From NCBI GenBank assembly GCA_009801085.1, contig VNWV01000001.1, positions 4,154,001-4,218,000 on the forward strand: DNA of 64,000 nt, read 5' to 3'. Within the stretch, counting starts at the first letter, position 1; every line of letters begins with the position of its first letter. The position numbers and the translations under genes were made by a program. Shown one piece after another: positions 1 through 12,100 of the stretch. Source of the stretch: Lasiodiplodia sp. COLG20 (Eukaryota > Ascomycota > Dothideomycetes > Botryosphaeriales > Botryosphaeriaceae). The notes below the pieces were generated by a model. That model searched no databases and had not been told where the DNA came from. It worked only from the letters and a program-made list of their open reading frames with translations.

Positions 1-2262
1 CCCTAGACCGAGGCGACGAGCGACACCATCATTCCGCTGAATGAGCATCACCATAAGAAGCCAGCGACTTTCAAATACAACACCAAAAGGGAGCGGAAGG
101 CCAAAGTAGAGTCTCTTTCTGTATGGCCTTGGGAGTAATCCCGCACATAGAACAATAAAAGAGTGTTTCTTCTTGATATCGATTGCTTGTTCCGCCCACT
201 GATCACCTATGAACATATAGCCAATCTTGCGATGCTCTTCGTTACATAGGTGTAAGAGCAACCCAGCCCCCTCATTATCACTTCCAGTACTGTCCTGGTT
301 GTTGAGAGGAGGTCTTGTCAGGCGTAGAGTGGCTATAGTTGTATTGAATACCAAGCATCCTGGATAATTGCGTGCGAGTGCACAGGATGCCGGATCGAGA
401 CTTGTGTGTCGGTATAGTTCCCATGGATTCTGCAAGCATCCCCTCCACAGATTGACGTGATATTGGCTCAATTCCTTCCATTCCCCTTCGGGAAACGAGC
501 CCTTTTCAAATTTCTGTAGGTCATCAAACCATGTTTCCTCCAGATTTAGAGGCTGGAGGCCTTTCTCAGAATCCTGTATGTGGAGTTTCACCAGCGCACC
601 GGTATCCGATTCAGAAATAAGCTGTGACGCTAGATAGAGATGGGAGAACTTGACGGGTCCTGACCACGCTGCCCAACTCCAACTGGGAATCTCTGGAACG
701 CCTGATCTTCGCGCTTCGTGACCAGGATTATACCAGAGTAAAGCCTGCGTGAAGTATTTCTCCGGTAGACCGAAGATAAATCTGGTTCTGAATTGCTTGG
801 AAAGTATATGACTAACGCCAGCGAATGCGTTCAGTATATCCGTTGGGTACGAGAGTTTTCGGGCCGTATACTGCGAGACGTAGTTCAAGTACGCGTCCAG
901 GGTTTTTGTCTTGACTATCCAGGGAAGGCTGGGGTCTGTGGGTGGACCCCAGCCGTCGTCATCTCTCTTCGGTACTGCACCAATCTCTTCTTGAAACAAG
1001 ACTCCGGGGCAACTTAAGTAGACCTGAAAATCTGTGATATAAAGACACCGTAATGAGAGGACACGCTCTTGAAAGGTCCAGGCCCTTGTATTCCATGCAG
1101 ATTGGTCGACAGTAACATGGGGATTCATGTCTACCCTTTCCATTTCGAAGTTGAACAGTCGGGTATCGTTGAATATGAAGGATCTTCTGGGCCTTCCACG
1201 CATTCCTGGAAGACCAATTGCCTGTGCTGGGTCTGTTGCAGCAACTATGGTCAAGGAGGCCATGCCGTATGCTGAGCCCATAGCATTGATCTGCGTGTGC
1301 TTTGCGGAACTGTCATCTTGAACAATGCATAACCTGTCGACCCAGAGATACCTCTCCCCAAGGTCTTTGCAAAGCTCTACAGCGTCAGCTACCACAGCCG
1401 GTAGTGCATGGACATAGATTCCACCAGGTACCTGCAGCTCTCGAAGATTGCCTCGGCAAAGCCGCAAGTCGTTTCCACCCTGAGTTATGTTCCACATGTA
1501 GCTCAGTGCAACAAAGGACTTTGACCTAGAAGGCTTGGTAACGCAGAGCTTCTCAGTGTCGATCAGTCGAAATCCGGGCGGCAGGGCAGCTGTAAAGTTC
1601 TTGCAGTCTCTGTGATGATGCTTGCATTTGGCTACCCAGCTCTTTACAAGATGCGTGTCGAACATTGGTGTGTCCCAGGTCTTTACTTGGCTTAATCGGG
1701 TTGGGCCGCATTGATACCACAAAGAAAGCTGAACGCCGATGCTTGGAGCAGGAAGCCAATGCCACGATAAGCCTGAGGGAGGCTCGGGATCCCCCCGGAT
1801 ATCCTGGATTTGAAGATAAAGAATACACTTGATGGGATCCCCACGCCTGACATGTTCGGAAAAGTAGTGTTCCATGGCACGTTTATCCTGGATCTGCGCG
1901 TCTTGAACAAGGAACGCAGAGCCTATGTGTACTCTGATATTTGATACCGCATGGAAATCTCGATCAGTGGCCTGTAGCTTGTCCAGAATTACCAAACCGA
2001 TCAGTCGGCAGGTGATACATTCTTTGTTCAACAAGATGCTTTCCAGCGACACGATACTAGGGTCGACGGTCGGTTCGAAGATGATCATGGGGTTGTCCCA
2101 TCGCTGACAGTCCGTACACAACCGCGGATTGAACGGTACAGCTATGGAATAGCGACCCGTAAACATTCTCGGTGAATTGTGAATGGTGAGGAAGAAAGTC
2201 GTACGATCTTTTGCCAGGGAAAAGTGCTTTCTGATCGTCTTTACAGGAATAAGTTGCTTCAT
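1..2262 (-). CDS. HET-domain protein, C-terminus cut by window edge
   Basis: An uninterrupted reading frame of at least 754 codons starts at the ATG at 2262 and is still open at base 1, so the C-terminus is missing. The N-terminal part has the CxxC/CxxxC-like pairs typical of HET proteins (LCTDCQRW, CITCRL). The HET domain lies at about residues 245-400: FVALSYMW, then RYLWVDRLCIVQDD, then YGMASLTIVAATD, then RAWTFQERVLS. These are the conserved HET blocks. HET proteins trigger programmed cell death or growth arrest on non-self recognition between fungal strains. No intron is needed. The start is the first ATG after an in-frame stop at about 2430. The other STAND genes within 25 kb suggest a self/non-self recognition neighbourhood. 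The partner or ligand cannot be inferred. Confidence 0.9.
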   Translation of the reverse strand, partial: MKQLIPVKTIRKHFSLAKDRTTFFLTIHNSPRMFTGRYSIAVPFNPRLCTDCQRWDNPMIIFEPTVDPSIVSLESILLNKECITCRLIGLVILDKLQATDRDFHAVSNIRVHIGSAFLVQDAQIQDKRAMEHYFSEHVRRGDPIKCILYLQIQDIRGDPEPPSGLSWHWLPAPSIGVQLSLWYQCGPTRLSQVKTWDTPMFDTHLVKSWVAKCKHHHRDCKNFTAALPPGFRLIDTEKLCVTKPSRSKSFVALSYMWNITQGGNDLRLCRGNLRELQVPGGIYVHALPAVVADAVELCKDLGERYLWVDRLCIVQDDSSAKHTQINAMGSAYGMASLTIVAATDPAQAIGLPGMRGRPRRSFIFNDTRLFNFEMERVDMNPHVTVDQSAWNTRAWTFQERVLSLRCLYITDFQVYLSCPGVLFQEEIGAVPKRDDDGWGPPTDPSLPWIVKTKTLDAYLNYVSQYTARKLSYPTDILNAFAGVSHILSKQFRTRFIFGLPEKYFTQALLWYNPGHEARRSGVPEIPSWSWAAWSGPVKFSHLYLASQLISESDTGALVKLHIQDSEKGLQPLNLEETWFDDLQKFEKGSFPEGEWKELSQYHVNLWRGCLQNPWELYRHTSLDPASCALARNYPGCLVFNTTIATLRLTRPPLNNQDSTGSDNEGAGLLLHLCNEEHRKIGYMFIGDQWAEQAIDIKKKHSFIVLCAGLLPRPYRKRLYFGLPLPFGVVFESRWLLMVMLIQRNDGVARRLGLG

Positions 2263-3670
2263 CGCCTGACGAAGATACTGATTGAGTCGAGTCGAGTATA
2301 ACGTCGCGAAGGTAATAGAATACTGTAAGCGGAATGAGATGGTATCTGGCCAAGAAATGTAAATAAAAACGGCGTAGGACCAGTCTTGAGTATTGCTGGA
2401 GAGGCTGGGTAAGGGGAGTGGGGCATTATACTACGGTGATGCAGGGATCTGTAGGCTGCCACTGTGGTAGTGCCACGTGTTACGTATCATTGCACCGGTG
2501 AAGACTAGGCTGCAACGAAATGCTCTGCGGGACGGGGAAAAAGGCAGAGCAACTGCGAGAGACAATGGCAACTATGACACTGTGAGCTTAGTAAGACTAC
2601 CAGCTCAGCCTCATCCTAGACCTCGCATACAATTAGTGCTGACTATTGTTTGAGGTACCCCGCACTCCATGCCGCCAACGTAAAAAGGCTGAATTCAAGG
2701 AATATTCATAACAGGTCTTGCCGGGAATATTGAGCGGTCGCCCAGCAAAGCTATCAAATTGATTGATGAAGTGATGTTACTGATACTATTACTGAAGCAC
2801 TGGCTGATCAGAACACACTGGTAAAGACCATCCAGAAGTGTGGGGCTGAAATTTACTCTTTTCTCGAAATTTGTTTTTCGACCCCTTGGCAACAGATCTC
2901 AGGCGCACGCACTCAATCATTGCTATGGGCTGACAAAGCTTCATCTGGCACGGCATGAAGCGTTCCAAAGCCGATTAATGACTCTCAGTGCTACTGAGTG
3001 GAATGCAAAAATCTGGCTATGGCTGTTGCTGCTTTCGTAGTTGCTTTCCTGTGACTGGACCCGACACGCGAAAAGTAAAACAAGTTTTTGCGTAGTACAA
3101 GGATCTTTGAACGCAGGCCTACTGGCCATCAAGCTTATCAGCAGCCGCATACTGTAGGCTGGCGAATTTGCACCACGTCTCACAAAGGCATCTGGTGGTT
3201 CTTGGCAATGACGGCGATACCCTCGGCCGAGCGCGTAGCCTGTTTGTGTGTCCATGGTTGCCTTCGCCGTAAGACCATCATTTCCCCCAGCCACTTTTGT
3301 ATGCCTGCTGTCCCTCCCAATCTCTTTGTCATTCCATTCAGCGGCGCTTACTTTCGAAGGGCAACTGTACTCAGCCGCAATTATCAGCCGACTTGGATGC
3401 TATTGATAGTGAAGCTGGGCTCTAGTTGCTGCCTAGACGCAAGGCCTTGTGTGCAAAATCTGTACATGCGATTTGATTACTCGTTCAGAAGAAGTAGTGT
3501 TACTTCCTGGGCAACATGTGTCTTTTGACTTCGGACATAGGCGAATGTACGAGAGGTAATTATATTTTTATAGCAGTTTTTCCAGACTACTGCCCTGTAG
3601 TTCAGGACTTAAAAGCCGGAGAAACGCCTCCAGTTGAAGTATTATCCTTCATCCTTTTTCACTTCTCACT
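2263..3670. other. Intergenic, promoter side of two divergent genes
   Basis: The 5' flanks of the HET gene (left) and the membrane protein gene (right) lie here. Short open frames on both strands have no recognisable composition or motif. I see no RNA gene or repeat. Confidence 0.5.
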
Positions 3671-5503
3671 ATGGCGCTTCAATCGCACAAGCCTCTAAAG
3701 ACCTTCAAGGAATGGTCGACAGGAGGTACCAAAACCATACCCTGGTCTGGATTATTAGCTCTGTTCACCGCCATTGTTTCCGGCATCGCCGCTCTTGTAA
3801 CGCTACTGCATTCGAACGGCAGAGACATCGACTCATGGCCATCTACAAGGTATACCTTACAGCCTACCGTCATCTTGGCCATCCTATCCGCGGTCGCAAA
3901 CTCGGCTCTGCGCTACGCCTTGGCCGAGAGTCTCGCGCTATTCTGGTGGAGGCAAGCTTTGAAGGGGGCGACTCTCAAGGAGCTCCATCTATCCTGGGCG
4001 TACGCCACCAGCTTCAGCAAGTCATTACTCTCATGTAAGAGATTCAACACCGTTGCACTGGCCTGTATTATCACTACTTTGGTTGCGGTTGATGGGCCTT
4101 TGCTCCAACGCTCGTCTTCAGTTACCACGACCTTTACTTCCCGGAATGTAACCATTACTACTCAGCTCAGCACCCAAGATATACCGTACGGGTATTCCGG
4201 AGTCATTCCTGTTCGGTCCTTCAATCCAACGACCCTTACCAAGCGATTTGGCCAGATTGTCCACAACTATCAGTCTCGGAGTGACATACGGTTGAACGCA
4301 ACTGGGTGCAAAGGCGTTTGCCAGACACATGTGATTGCGCCGGGCTTCGATGAGCGTTGCGTAGAAGGCACCATACCTTACAACTTGACTATCATTAATG
4401 AGCCCCATGGACATATTAAGGGCTCTGTTGACGAGATGATTATCGGCAATACTTACTTTTCTAGAGACATCCCAGCAGAGTTTAATGCCAGTGTCATCTA
4501 CAAGGATGAATCTGCTTGCAATGGCGTACTCCACACGGTCGACTGTACCTTTCGCTTAACCACAGTTTCGTATCCTATCACCATCGTGAACAACACCGCT
4601 ACCCTCCGCCCAGCGGGCGCCAACGATAGCCTGTCTATTAGTCCAGTGCGAGATGAAGGGGGCTCAATTGTGGATCAATTTTCAACAGCTGGCGGCTTCT
4701 ACCTTGTTGCCAACCAGCTGTTTGGCAGCATTATCTATCTGCAGTCACACCCTCCCTACTGGACCATTCAGGGGAACGGATCTATGCGTTACACGTACCA
4801 AACCAACGACCAATACAATAAATGCAGTATCACCTACTCCAATCCAATGCCAGACATCCGCAGCGCCCTCCGCGAGCTTGTCTTCCGCGCATCCATCGGG
4901 CTCTCCAATAGTTCGACCCTCCAGACCACGCCCGGCACTGAGGAAGTTAGCCTTGTCGTCTACCAGCTGAATCCATACTACCTGATGGCGGGTCTCTGCC
5001 TCATGCTCGCCAACATCGTCGCCGTACTACCCTTGTACTTTGGCTGGTGGAACCTGGGCCGTGTGGTCTCGATGAGCCCGTTGGAGACAGCAAAGGCGTT
5101 CAGGAGCCCTCTCATGACGGAGGCGGGGAGCAATCAAGAACTGGGCGGGTTGGTGAAGGTGGTGGGGAAGAAGAGGGTGCGTTACGGCGCCGTCGTAGCG
5201 CAGGGCGCCGGTCTTGATGAGCGAGTGCAGAGTGACTGCGAGCGCCCTTATGCACAGAGCCTCTCTGAGGATGGCAACCAACATCTCATCGATGATCGAG
5301 AGCCGGGACGGCGCGGATTCTCCGGGGCAGAGGCAATTCCACTCAGAACGTTCGAAGATGGAGAGTCGGTCGATGCTGTAAGCGCCGTCGGTGGAGGTGA
5401 TTATGTCGAAATTGATACGGGTAGTAGATTGGTTTTATGTCTTGCGGAAGAGAAAGACGATGGGACACTGTCGCCACCATTACATGGCAACGTATATCAC
5501 TAG
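3671..5503 (+). CDS. Fungal membrane glycoprotein of unknown function (DUF3176-like)
   Basis: A single exon of 610 aa. Hydrophobic segments at about residues 25-47, 65-92 and 125-145 are followed by a roughly 290-residue loop rich in N-glycosylation sequons and cysteines, then a fourth segment at about 435-458 and a polar, probably cytosolic tail of 150 residues. The phrase VAVDGPLLQRSS after the third segment, and the general layout, resemble the large uncharacterised DUF3176-type membrane family of filamentous fungi. The biochemical role is unknown, and the topology suggests a plasma-membrane or endomembrane protein with a big extracellular or luminal domain. The reading frame is intact. 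The family label is from memory of the layout and is less certain than the gene itself. Confidence 0.75.
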   Translation: MALQSHKPLKTFKEWSTGGTKTIPWSGLLALFTAIVSGIAALVTLLHSNGRDIDSWPSTRYTLQPTVILAILSAVANSALRYALAESLALFWWRQALKGATLKELHLSWAYATSFSKSLLSCKRFNTVALACIITTLVAVDGPLLQRSSSVTTTFTSRNVTITTQLSTQDIPYGYSGVIPVRSFNPTTLTKRFGQIVHNYQSRSDIRLNATGCKGVCQTHVIAPGFDERCVEGTIPYNLTIINEPHGHIKGSVDEMIIGNTYFSRDIPAEFNASVIYKDESACNGVLHTVDCTFRLTTVSYPITIVNNTATLRPAGANDSLSISPVRDEGGSIVDQFSTAGGFYLVANQLFGSIIYLQSHPPYWTIQGNGSMRYTYQTNDQYNKCSITYSNPMPDIRSALRELVFRASIGLSNSSTLQTTPGTEEVSLVVYQLNPYYLMAGLCLMLANIVAVLPLYFGWWNLGRVVSMSPLETAKAFRSPLMTEAGSNQELGGLVKVVGKKRVRYGAVVAQGAGLDERVQSDCERPYAQSLSEDGNQHLIDDREPGRRGFSGAEAIPLRTFEDGESVDAVSAVGGGDYVEIDTGSRLVLCLAEEKDDGTLSPPLHGNVYH

Positions 5504-6544
5504 GGAAAATAGTAGGCTTGGAGAAGCATGCAGTACCAATAGCAGAAGCTTTTAATAGGGTAACTGATATTGATCATACTGCGGTTGTTTTTTCAACTGA
5601 ATCGTGGTTATATTTACCCTCTCCATCCAATCGCCCCTTACCCATCCATCAGCTATTTGAGTCTATGCCACGTCAAAATGGCATCGCGTTATTTCCCGCG
5701 CTTATATCGTCGTTTACTGTTGTAACGGATACAGCACTCTAAACAGCTTTACAGACCGAGCTAAGGGTGATAATAGCGCTCCTTCTCTTTTCAAAATCAA
5801 GCGAAAATGTCAAATGCTGAGGACTGAGCCGATTGCTTTAGGTTGCCCAAAGGGGACGTGCTTCAACGGCTGACGCCACATGACGCGATACATGATCTTC
5901 GTTTAGCGCGTCAGTGGGTTGCATTAGCGCCAAAGCATATTACAATCGCAGACACCTTTTTGGGCGTGAAATCGGTCATCAGCTCCGACACAAAGCTCTG
6001 GTTGAGCACTGATCCATATGCGGTCCCCGTGCTGAAGATCGATCTGAAGTGTGGAGTAGTAAGAGAGAGAAGAGTAGATCGCTTAATAATATGCTAATAT
6101 ACAGGGTAGGGTCGAATATATAGACAACAGTGAAGCTTGAATCACGTGACCTTACTTCAACACCCCGAACTCCAGATCTTTGACAACAGCGATCTTTCGG
6201 CTAACGACAACGGAATCGGCGCCCGGCTTCTTCCAAAATGAAGATACTTGTTCCATTTCGGGAAGTAGACGCCGATTTACTCCAACGAGTTCAGCATTCG
6301 ACCTCGGATAATTTCCATTGCGCCATCCAGAATCCGAGTCAGGCATTCACTTCATCACAACAACTCGCCGCAAGATTACCAATACAACGACCGACAGACG
6401 CTTCACGGAGCCCGCAGAAAACCGAGGGATCCCGTAAGCACTCTCAAGACGGAGCAGCATCTTCAGCATTTATATAGACGCTTGCAGGACCGAGAACTCT
6501 CCAAACTATTTAAAGATATTCTGTTAAGTCTATGATATTTTAAC
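5504..6544. other. Intergenic
   Basis: About 1 kb without a convincing gene. The short frames at 5843-6097 and 6238-6477 lack recognisable motifs. It contains the 3' flank of the membrane protein gene and the promoter of the following SDR gene. Confidence 0.5.
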
Positions 6545-7554
6545 ATGGACGCCGACGCTTTCACCAAGCCCTTCCAGCTTACCAAGACGATGCGCCGCAG
6601 CCCCTACGCGGCCATCGACCCCGAGAACCCAAGCCTCAGCGCCGCCGGCACAGTCGTCATCGTCACAGGCGCGGGCGGGGGCGTCGGCAGCGTGAGTTCA
6701 GCAGCGCCGACGCGAGCGAGCGAGGGCTAACACAAGCGCGTGACAGAACGTCGCCCAGGCGTAGAGCCAGGCGGGTGCTAAAGCCGTGGTGCTCGTGGGC
6801 CGCAGCGCCGACGCGCTGAACGACGTGGCAAGCGGCCTGCCGCAGGCTGCCGTCCATGCCGCCGACGTCACGAGCGAAAAGGACGTCGAGGCCCTCTTCG
6901 CGAGCGTCAAGGAAAAGTACGGCAGGCTCGATGCCCTCGTCAACGCCGCCGGCACCATGCACCACGATGTCGGGATTAAGGACATCAGTCCCACTGCCTG
7001 GTGGCAGGACTTCGTATGTATCCCACGACGACACCACGCCAGTCGCGCGCACGCAGAGCTGACTATCAGATTTCCAGGAAATCAACGTCAAAGCAACCTT
7101 CCTCACGACGCACTTCTACGCCAAGCTCTTCGGCGGCACCGGCACCATCGTGAACGTCGTCTCGCTCGCAGCCTTCCTCTCCGCCCCCAACATGTCGTCC
7201 TACGCGGCCGCGAAGCTCGCCCAGATCAAGTTCGGCGAGCTCGTCGGCCTCGAGCACCCGGCTCTGCGCGTCTTCTCCATCCACCCGGGCCTCGTCGAGG
7301 CCGAGCACGGCCGCGGTATGGTCGTGCCCGCCTTCACGCCCTTCGCCAAGGACAAGGCCGCCCTGGCCGCCGGCCTATCGCTCTTCCTGGCCACCGATCC
7401 ACGCGCGGATAGGTTGACGGGCACCTTCTTGTCCGCGAACTGGGATATCGACGAGGTCCTTGACCATGTCGATGAGATTGTAGACCAGAAGCTCTTGAAC
7501 GTGGGCTTGGGCGCGAAGCTCGGCCCCGACGGCCACCCCTGGGCGGCGGCTTGA
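6545..7554 (+). pseudogene. Short-chain dehydrogenase with an in-frame stop
   Basis: Classical SDR of about 300 residues in three exons: 6545-6691, 6747-7013 and 7078-7554. Intron 1 has the branch site GCTAAC. The NAD(P) motif TGAGGGVGS ends exon 1, NAAGT follows in exon 2, and the catalytic YAAAK with an upstream Ser is in exon 3. Spliced at the obvious AG (6746), exon 2 reads NVAQA-stop-SQAGAKAVVLVGR. The TAG at 6762-6764 sits in the first Rossmann helix, where Trp or Gln would be expected. TGG or CAG to TAG needs one transition. An alternative AG at 6764 would remove the stop but also delete six helix residues and probably damage the fold. The rest of the frame is intact, so this is either a very young pseudogene, a rescued splice variant or a sequence error. 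Confidence 0.7.
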
Positions 7555-9197
7555 GGGTTCTAGCGCAAGGGCGGAGGCGGGCTTTGGGGGTATTATTGTA
7601 TCCTAAGATAAATCTATCGCACTTTTTTAAATCCACCGCGTAGGGGTCTTTACTCCATAAGGGGATATTACCGAATCCACTCATCTGGTACTAGGTTTCG
7701 CAACATCAAAGCTGGGGAACCCTTCGGAGGCAATACAGACAGTAAAGACGTTTTCTATCTAGGGGACTACTCGCTTCAGCTCATGATAAGGCACAACAAC
7801 ATGCAAAAGTGGTCAAAGCAGCAAAAGGTGCACAACATGGGCACTATTGCCAGAACTGCGTACTTTGCAATGCTGAGAGTGCCGTTTGCCAAAATTGCAC
7901 GGGAGCAAGCGGAGATCGAGGCCAAGACTGGTGCGCTCAGGGCAGGGCCGGAGCTGGACTACAGCAGAAAGCCTGATGCTGAGGGATGAGCGCGACATTG
8001 CGTCACTCTCCTGTTCTCACAGCTTCGACGGAGAACAGGAGGGCAGAGATTGAGAAATTGGAACACCTTCATGACACTTCTTAACCACGGTGCCCCAGTG
8101 GAGACGCAAGACATTGTATGAGCTAAAACTCTCAATACCTGTTTAAGTCGCAATTCACATATCAGTCACTTGTCTAAGCTTCTATTCGGGTTAAGCCCTT
8201 GAATCGGCAAATCCTTGCAGCGATCGAAGGTCTTCCAGGTTTGTGGACTTGTGCCATGTTGACGTGTTGCAGCGTTGCGCTCAGCCCCAGCCACAAAACC
8301 GTGATGCGGATTGGCCGTTAAGAAAGGCCATACGTCAAGAATTGGCGCTTCGTAGGCTTCCATCTAACACTGAACCTATGACATCTTAACACATCTTCTC
8401 GGGCGAGAGGACACTGGTGGGAAATCAGGAATGCATGTGCTGCAAGCTGCAAGGCTCAGGACAAGGCTTACGCCGGACAAGTCAATTGGTTGGCAAGGCT
8501 GACATCAGGCGGATCGCTTCGTTCTACGCCCAGTCGACCCCGCATCCCGCCTGCATGCATCATGCTATTGGTTCCATCAAATCTTTGTCGTGTTGCACAA
8601 TATCTGATCCTAGCTGACACCGGCCACCACCCGGGGTCTAGGGTGGGGTATGTACTTATGTATCCTGTCCAGCCACACGGCCTTTAAGATAGACGTGTAT
8701 CCCCCTTTTCCCGTTCAACACATCGTTTCTGCTGCTTAATTCACGCGTGTTCTACCGGTACATCCCGTCAAAGTCCAGGTCATACAGAAATGGCAGCTGT
8801 TGCGGGTTCCACCGTCGGTGTCATTGCTCCAGCCTTGCTCTGTTCGGGCCCTCGTCTGTGTGCATAGCCATCGGCGAATCGGCCAATAGATTCGAAAAGG
8901 ATGGTGATGATGCATTTCATAGCAAAAAACGCATATAAGCAGCCACGTTTGGCGCAGTTCCAAACGACAACACGCATGATGACACCTGGCTTTAGCACAG
9001 CCTCGTGCATGCAACCTGAAAATATGCCTCATGTACCGCCTCGGAATCTGCCTCTTACGAGGGTTCTGAGCAGTGCGCAAGTTATATACATGGTTGCTTT
9101 ATCCTGAAACTGGCGAGAGTACTCAAATTTCTTTACAAGTCGGCGCAGCAGCGATAGGAATCCAGCCCCACTCAGCCCTCCTCGATACGCCTTGGCA
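7555..9197. other. Intergenic
   Basis: About 1.6 kb between the SDR and the NACHT-ankyrin gene. A 68-codon open frame at 7783-7989 (+) has a protein-like tail (KIAREQAEIEAKTG) but no family I recognise. Nothing else stands out. Confidence 0.45.
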
Positions 9198-12100
9198 ATG
9201 GGCGACCCTGTTTCTGTCTCTGCCAGCATGGCTGGGCTCGTTACCCTGGCAGACATCCTCTTCATTCGCACTCTCAAATACATCAAACTTGCGAGAGGTG
9301 CGAGAGAAGACATCAAGGCCCTGTCAGCTGGCCTGAAAAACTTGTCAGAAGCACTTCACACCCTTTCTCATCACACGTCACTGCTAGATGCGGAAGATGA
9401 AACACTGAATCGACCGGATGAATACCGTCCTCATTTAGTTCAATCATGTTCGCAACTACTGAGGAAGATCAGGGTCAAGCTTGACAAGCACGATCCATCA
9501 GAAGCCGGCTTGAGTCGAACAAAATCAACACTACGACAACTCACGTGGCCCTTCTCGACATCTGAGATCCGAGAGCTGGTAGAGCAGATTGAGCAGCATA
9601 AGGCGACCCTTGCTTTAGCTTTATCCGCAGATACCTTTCAAGCTCTCCAGAGCCTTTTATCGGCTAGTCGATCTTTCCAAAACGAGATAGATGATATTAA
9701 AGAAGCTCTTGCTGAGCAAAGAAAAGCTTTCGACGCGCATCTTTCATTACTATACTCAGTGAAAGAGCAAGAGGACGTTTTCAAGTTCTTTAGAAGCGAG
9801 TCACCCGAGAACAGGCACAGGACAGCGTTGACTCTTCATCACCCAGAGACGGGGCTATGGCTATTACAGGACAACGACTTTCAAGCATGGATGCGAGGTG
9901 TTACTTCGAAATCGAAATTGTGGCTATCGGGTATACCTGGAGCTGGAAAGACCGTTTTGGCATCCGTGGTCATCGAGGAGGCACGGAAGCACTCCGAAAT
10001 CTCTCTCAAGGCTCTCGCATATTTTTACTGCGACTACAAGGATACGAACAGCCAAGATCCTCACCAGATTCTAAGATCTCTCATCACGCAAATGGCTCAG
10101 CAAAGCGTTGAGTGTTTCGAGTTACTCCGTGGACTTTATCAACGCTGCCATCCTCATTCTGCTAGTAGGATGCCAATCCCATCAGACGTTCCATCACTCA
10201 TCGACACGTTCCGACAGATGACGATGAGATTCGACGATATGTTCCTTGTCATCGATGGGCTTGATGAGTGTGGAAAGAATACAGTGGAAGTCACAAAATT
10301 GCTTCGAGGCCTTGACTCCGTCGTGAAGAGCGGACAAGACGTCAAAGTAGCTCTCTTTTCCCGTAAAGAGGAGCATATTAGACGGCTTCTTGAAAAAGAC
10401 TTCATCCATGTTGAAATCTCCGCTCGAAGCGAAGACTTGAGGCTGTACGTTGCCGCGGAGATCGAAGACCGAACTATGGATGGGAGGCTAGAGATCAATA
10501 GTGCAAACTTGAAGGAGGATATATTACAGACTCTAGTCGATGGCGCCGACGGCATGTAAGTGTTCTCTTATACTATGTTGTGTTATATTACGTTCTATAC
10601 GTCATCAATTACTAACTAGCGTATAGGTTTCGTTGGGTCGCTTGTTAAATGGACTTTCTCTGCGAGCAGCCTCACGACAAGGCTAGAAGAGATGCACTTA
10701 AGTCATTACCGCCTGATCTCAATTCAACTTACGAGCGGATCCTGGAAAGAGTAAATAATCAAGGGCCTAGGGTGCAGTCCCTTGTGCAAAGGACACTCAG
10801 ATGGATTATCCATTCGAGCGAGAAATTGGATAACGATGCCCTTCGTGTAGCTGTCTCGATCGAGGCAGATACGAAACACTTGGATCCGGAGGCCCAACCT
10901 ACTGTCGGAACCATTCTAAAGTACTGCAGTAGCTTGGTTCGAAGATCCGTGAAAGAAAATTATCTCGAAATTGCGCACTTCACCGTCAAGGAATTTCTCA
11001 CGATGCACCACGACATCCGACCGTCAACAATCGCACCGTACCTTCTGTCAGAAGAATCGAGCCATTGCAAGCTTGCTACAACATGCTTAACGTATCTGGA
11101 CTTGGAAGACTTCAATGGAGATCCAATTGAAGAATATTCAGAATGGTCCAATACATTGGAAAGCTTCCCTTTCAGGAAGCACGCTGTGTTAGAATTCAGC
11201 AAATACGGCGAAGACCATTGGGGGGAGATTTCTCTTTTTAATCTTTTAACACACCTCTTTTGGCCACAAAAGACCCCGAAATTTCTTCGATGGGCTCAAG
11301 ATTACTTTATCCTCTACGCCACCATAAAAAGCCTCCCAGTACACAAAGCCGAAAACTATGAAAAAACAATGATGCAACTTTCGCTTTCGAAAGGGTCAAC
11401 TCCTCTTCACTTTGCCGCTGGGCTCCAGATCGTACCTCTCTGCCAATGGCTCATTAACAGTGGCTGTTGCATCAATCAACTTGGTTCAGCTGGTACACCA
11501 CTTCACTGGGCTCTCCTTGGGGAAATGTTGCCGCACTACTCTGTACACAACAACAAAGGAACTTACAGAGACACAAGCTCCCTACAACTGCTCAAACTCC
11601 TTATTGATGCCGGCGCAGATGCCAGATATGCTTTAACCTGTGCTGATTCGACTACTCCGACTTTATGCCTACTGTCAGACGAAACAGTAACTTTCAAAAA
11701 AGATGAACTTCCGATAGCTATCCGATACCTCCTTGAAGCCAACGCACAAGTTGATGAACATTGCGTCGTGGAACTGTGGGACTCGCAGGGGATCGATAGA
11801 GGCTGGACTCCCTCTCCCTCCATCTTGAGTTGTTTCCAACAGCATCACATCGAGGACTCGGCAAAGTGTGCATACTTTCATTTATGCAGAATCGTAAAAG
11901 ATAGTGGTCCGTTAACTTGGAGGATTTCTGGAGGACGTGGCGAGGGTACTGAAACCACTTTAGTCAGCAACATCGAGATGTTTCATCACGCAGTTCGGAT
12001 GGACTATCCAGAAAGGCTTAAGAGCATGATCGAAGCTGGCTTGGTAGAAATTGAGGCAACAACATGTCGTTTTGACGGAACCGCTTTGCATGCCGCTGCT

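Noticed and set aside
3088..3528. 146-codon plus-strand frame
   Set aside because: Overlaps another frame on the opposite strand, has no motif, and its composition is typical of noncoding DNA.
7783..7989. 68-codon frame with a helical tail
   Set aside because: No recognisable family, no clear promoter context; mentioned only in the gap entry.
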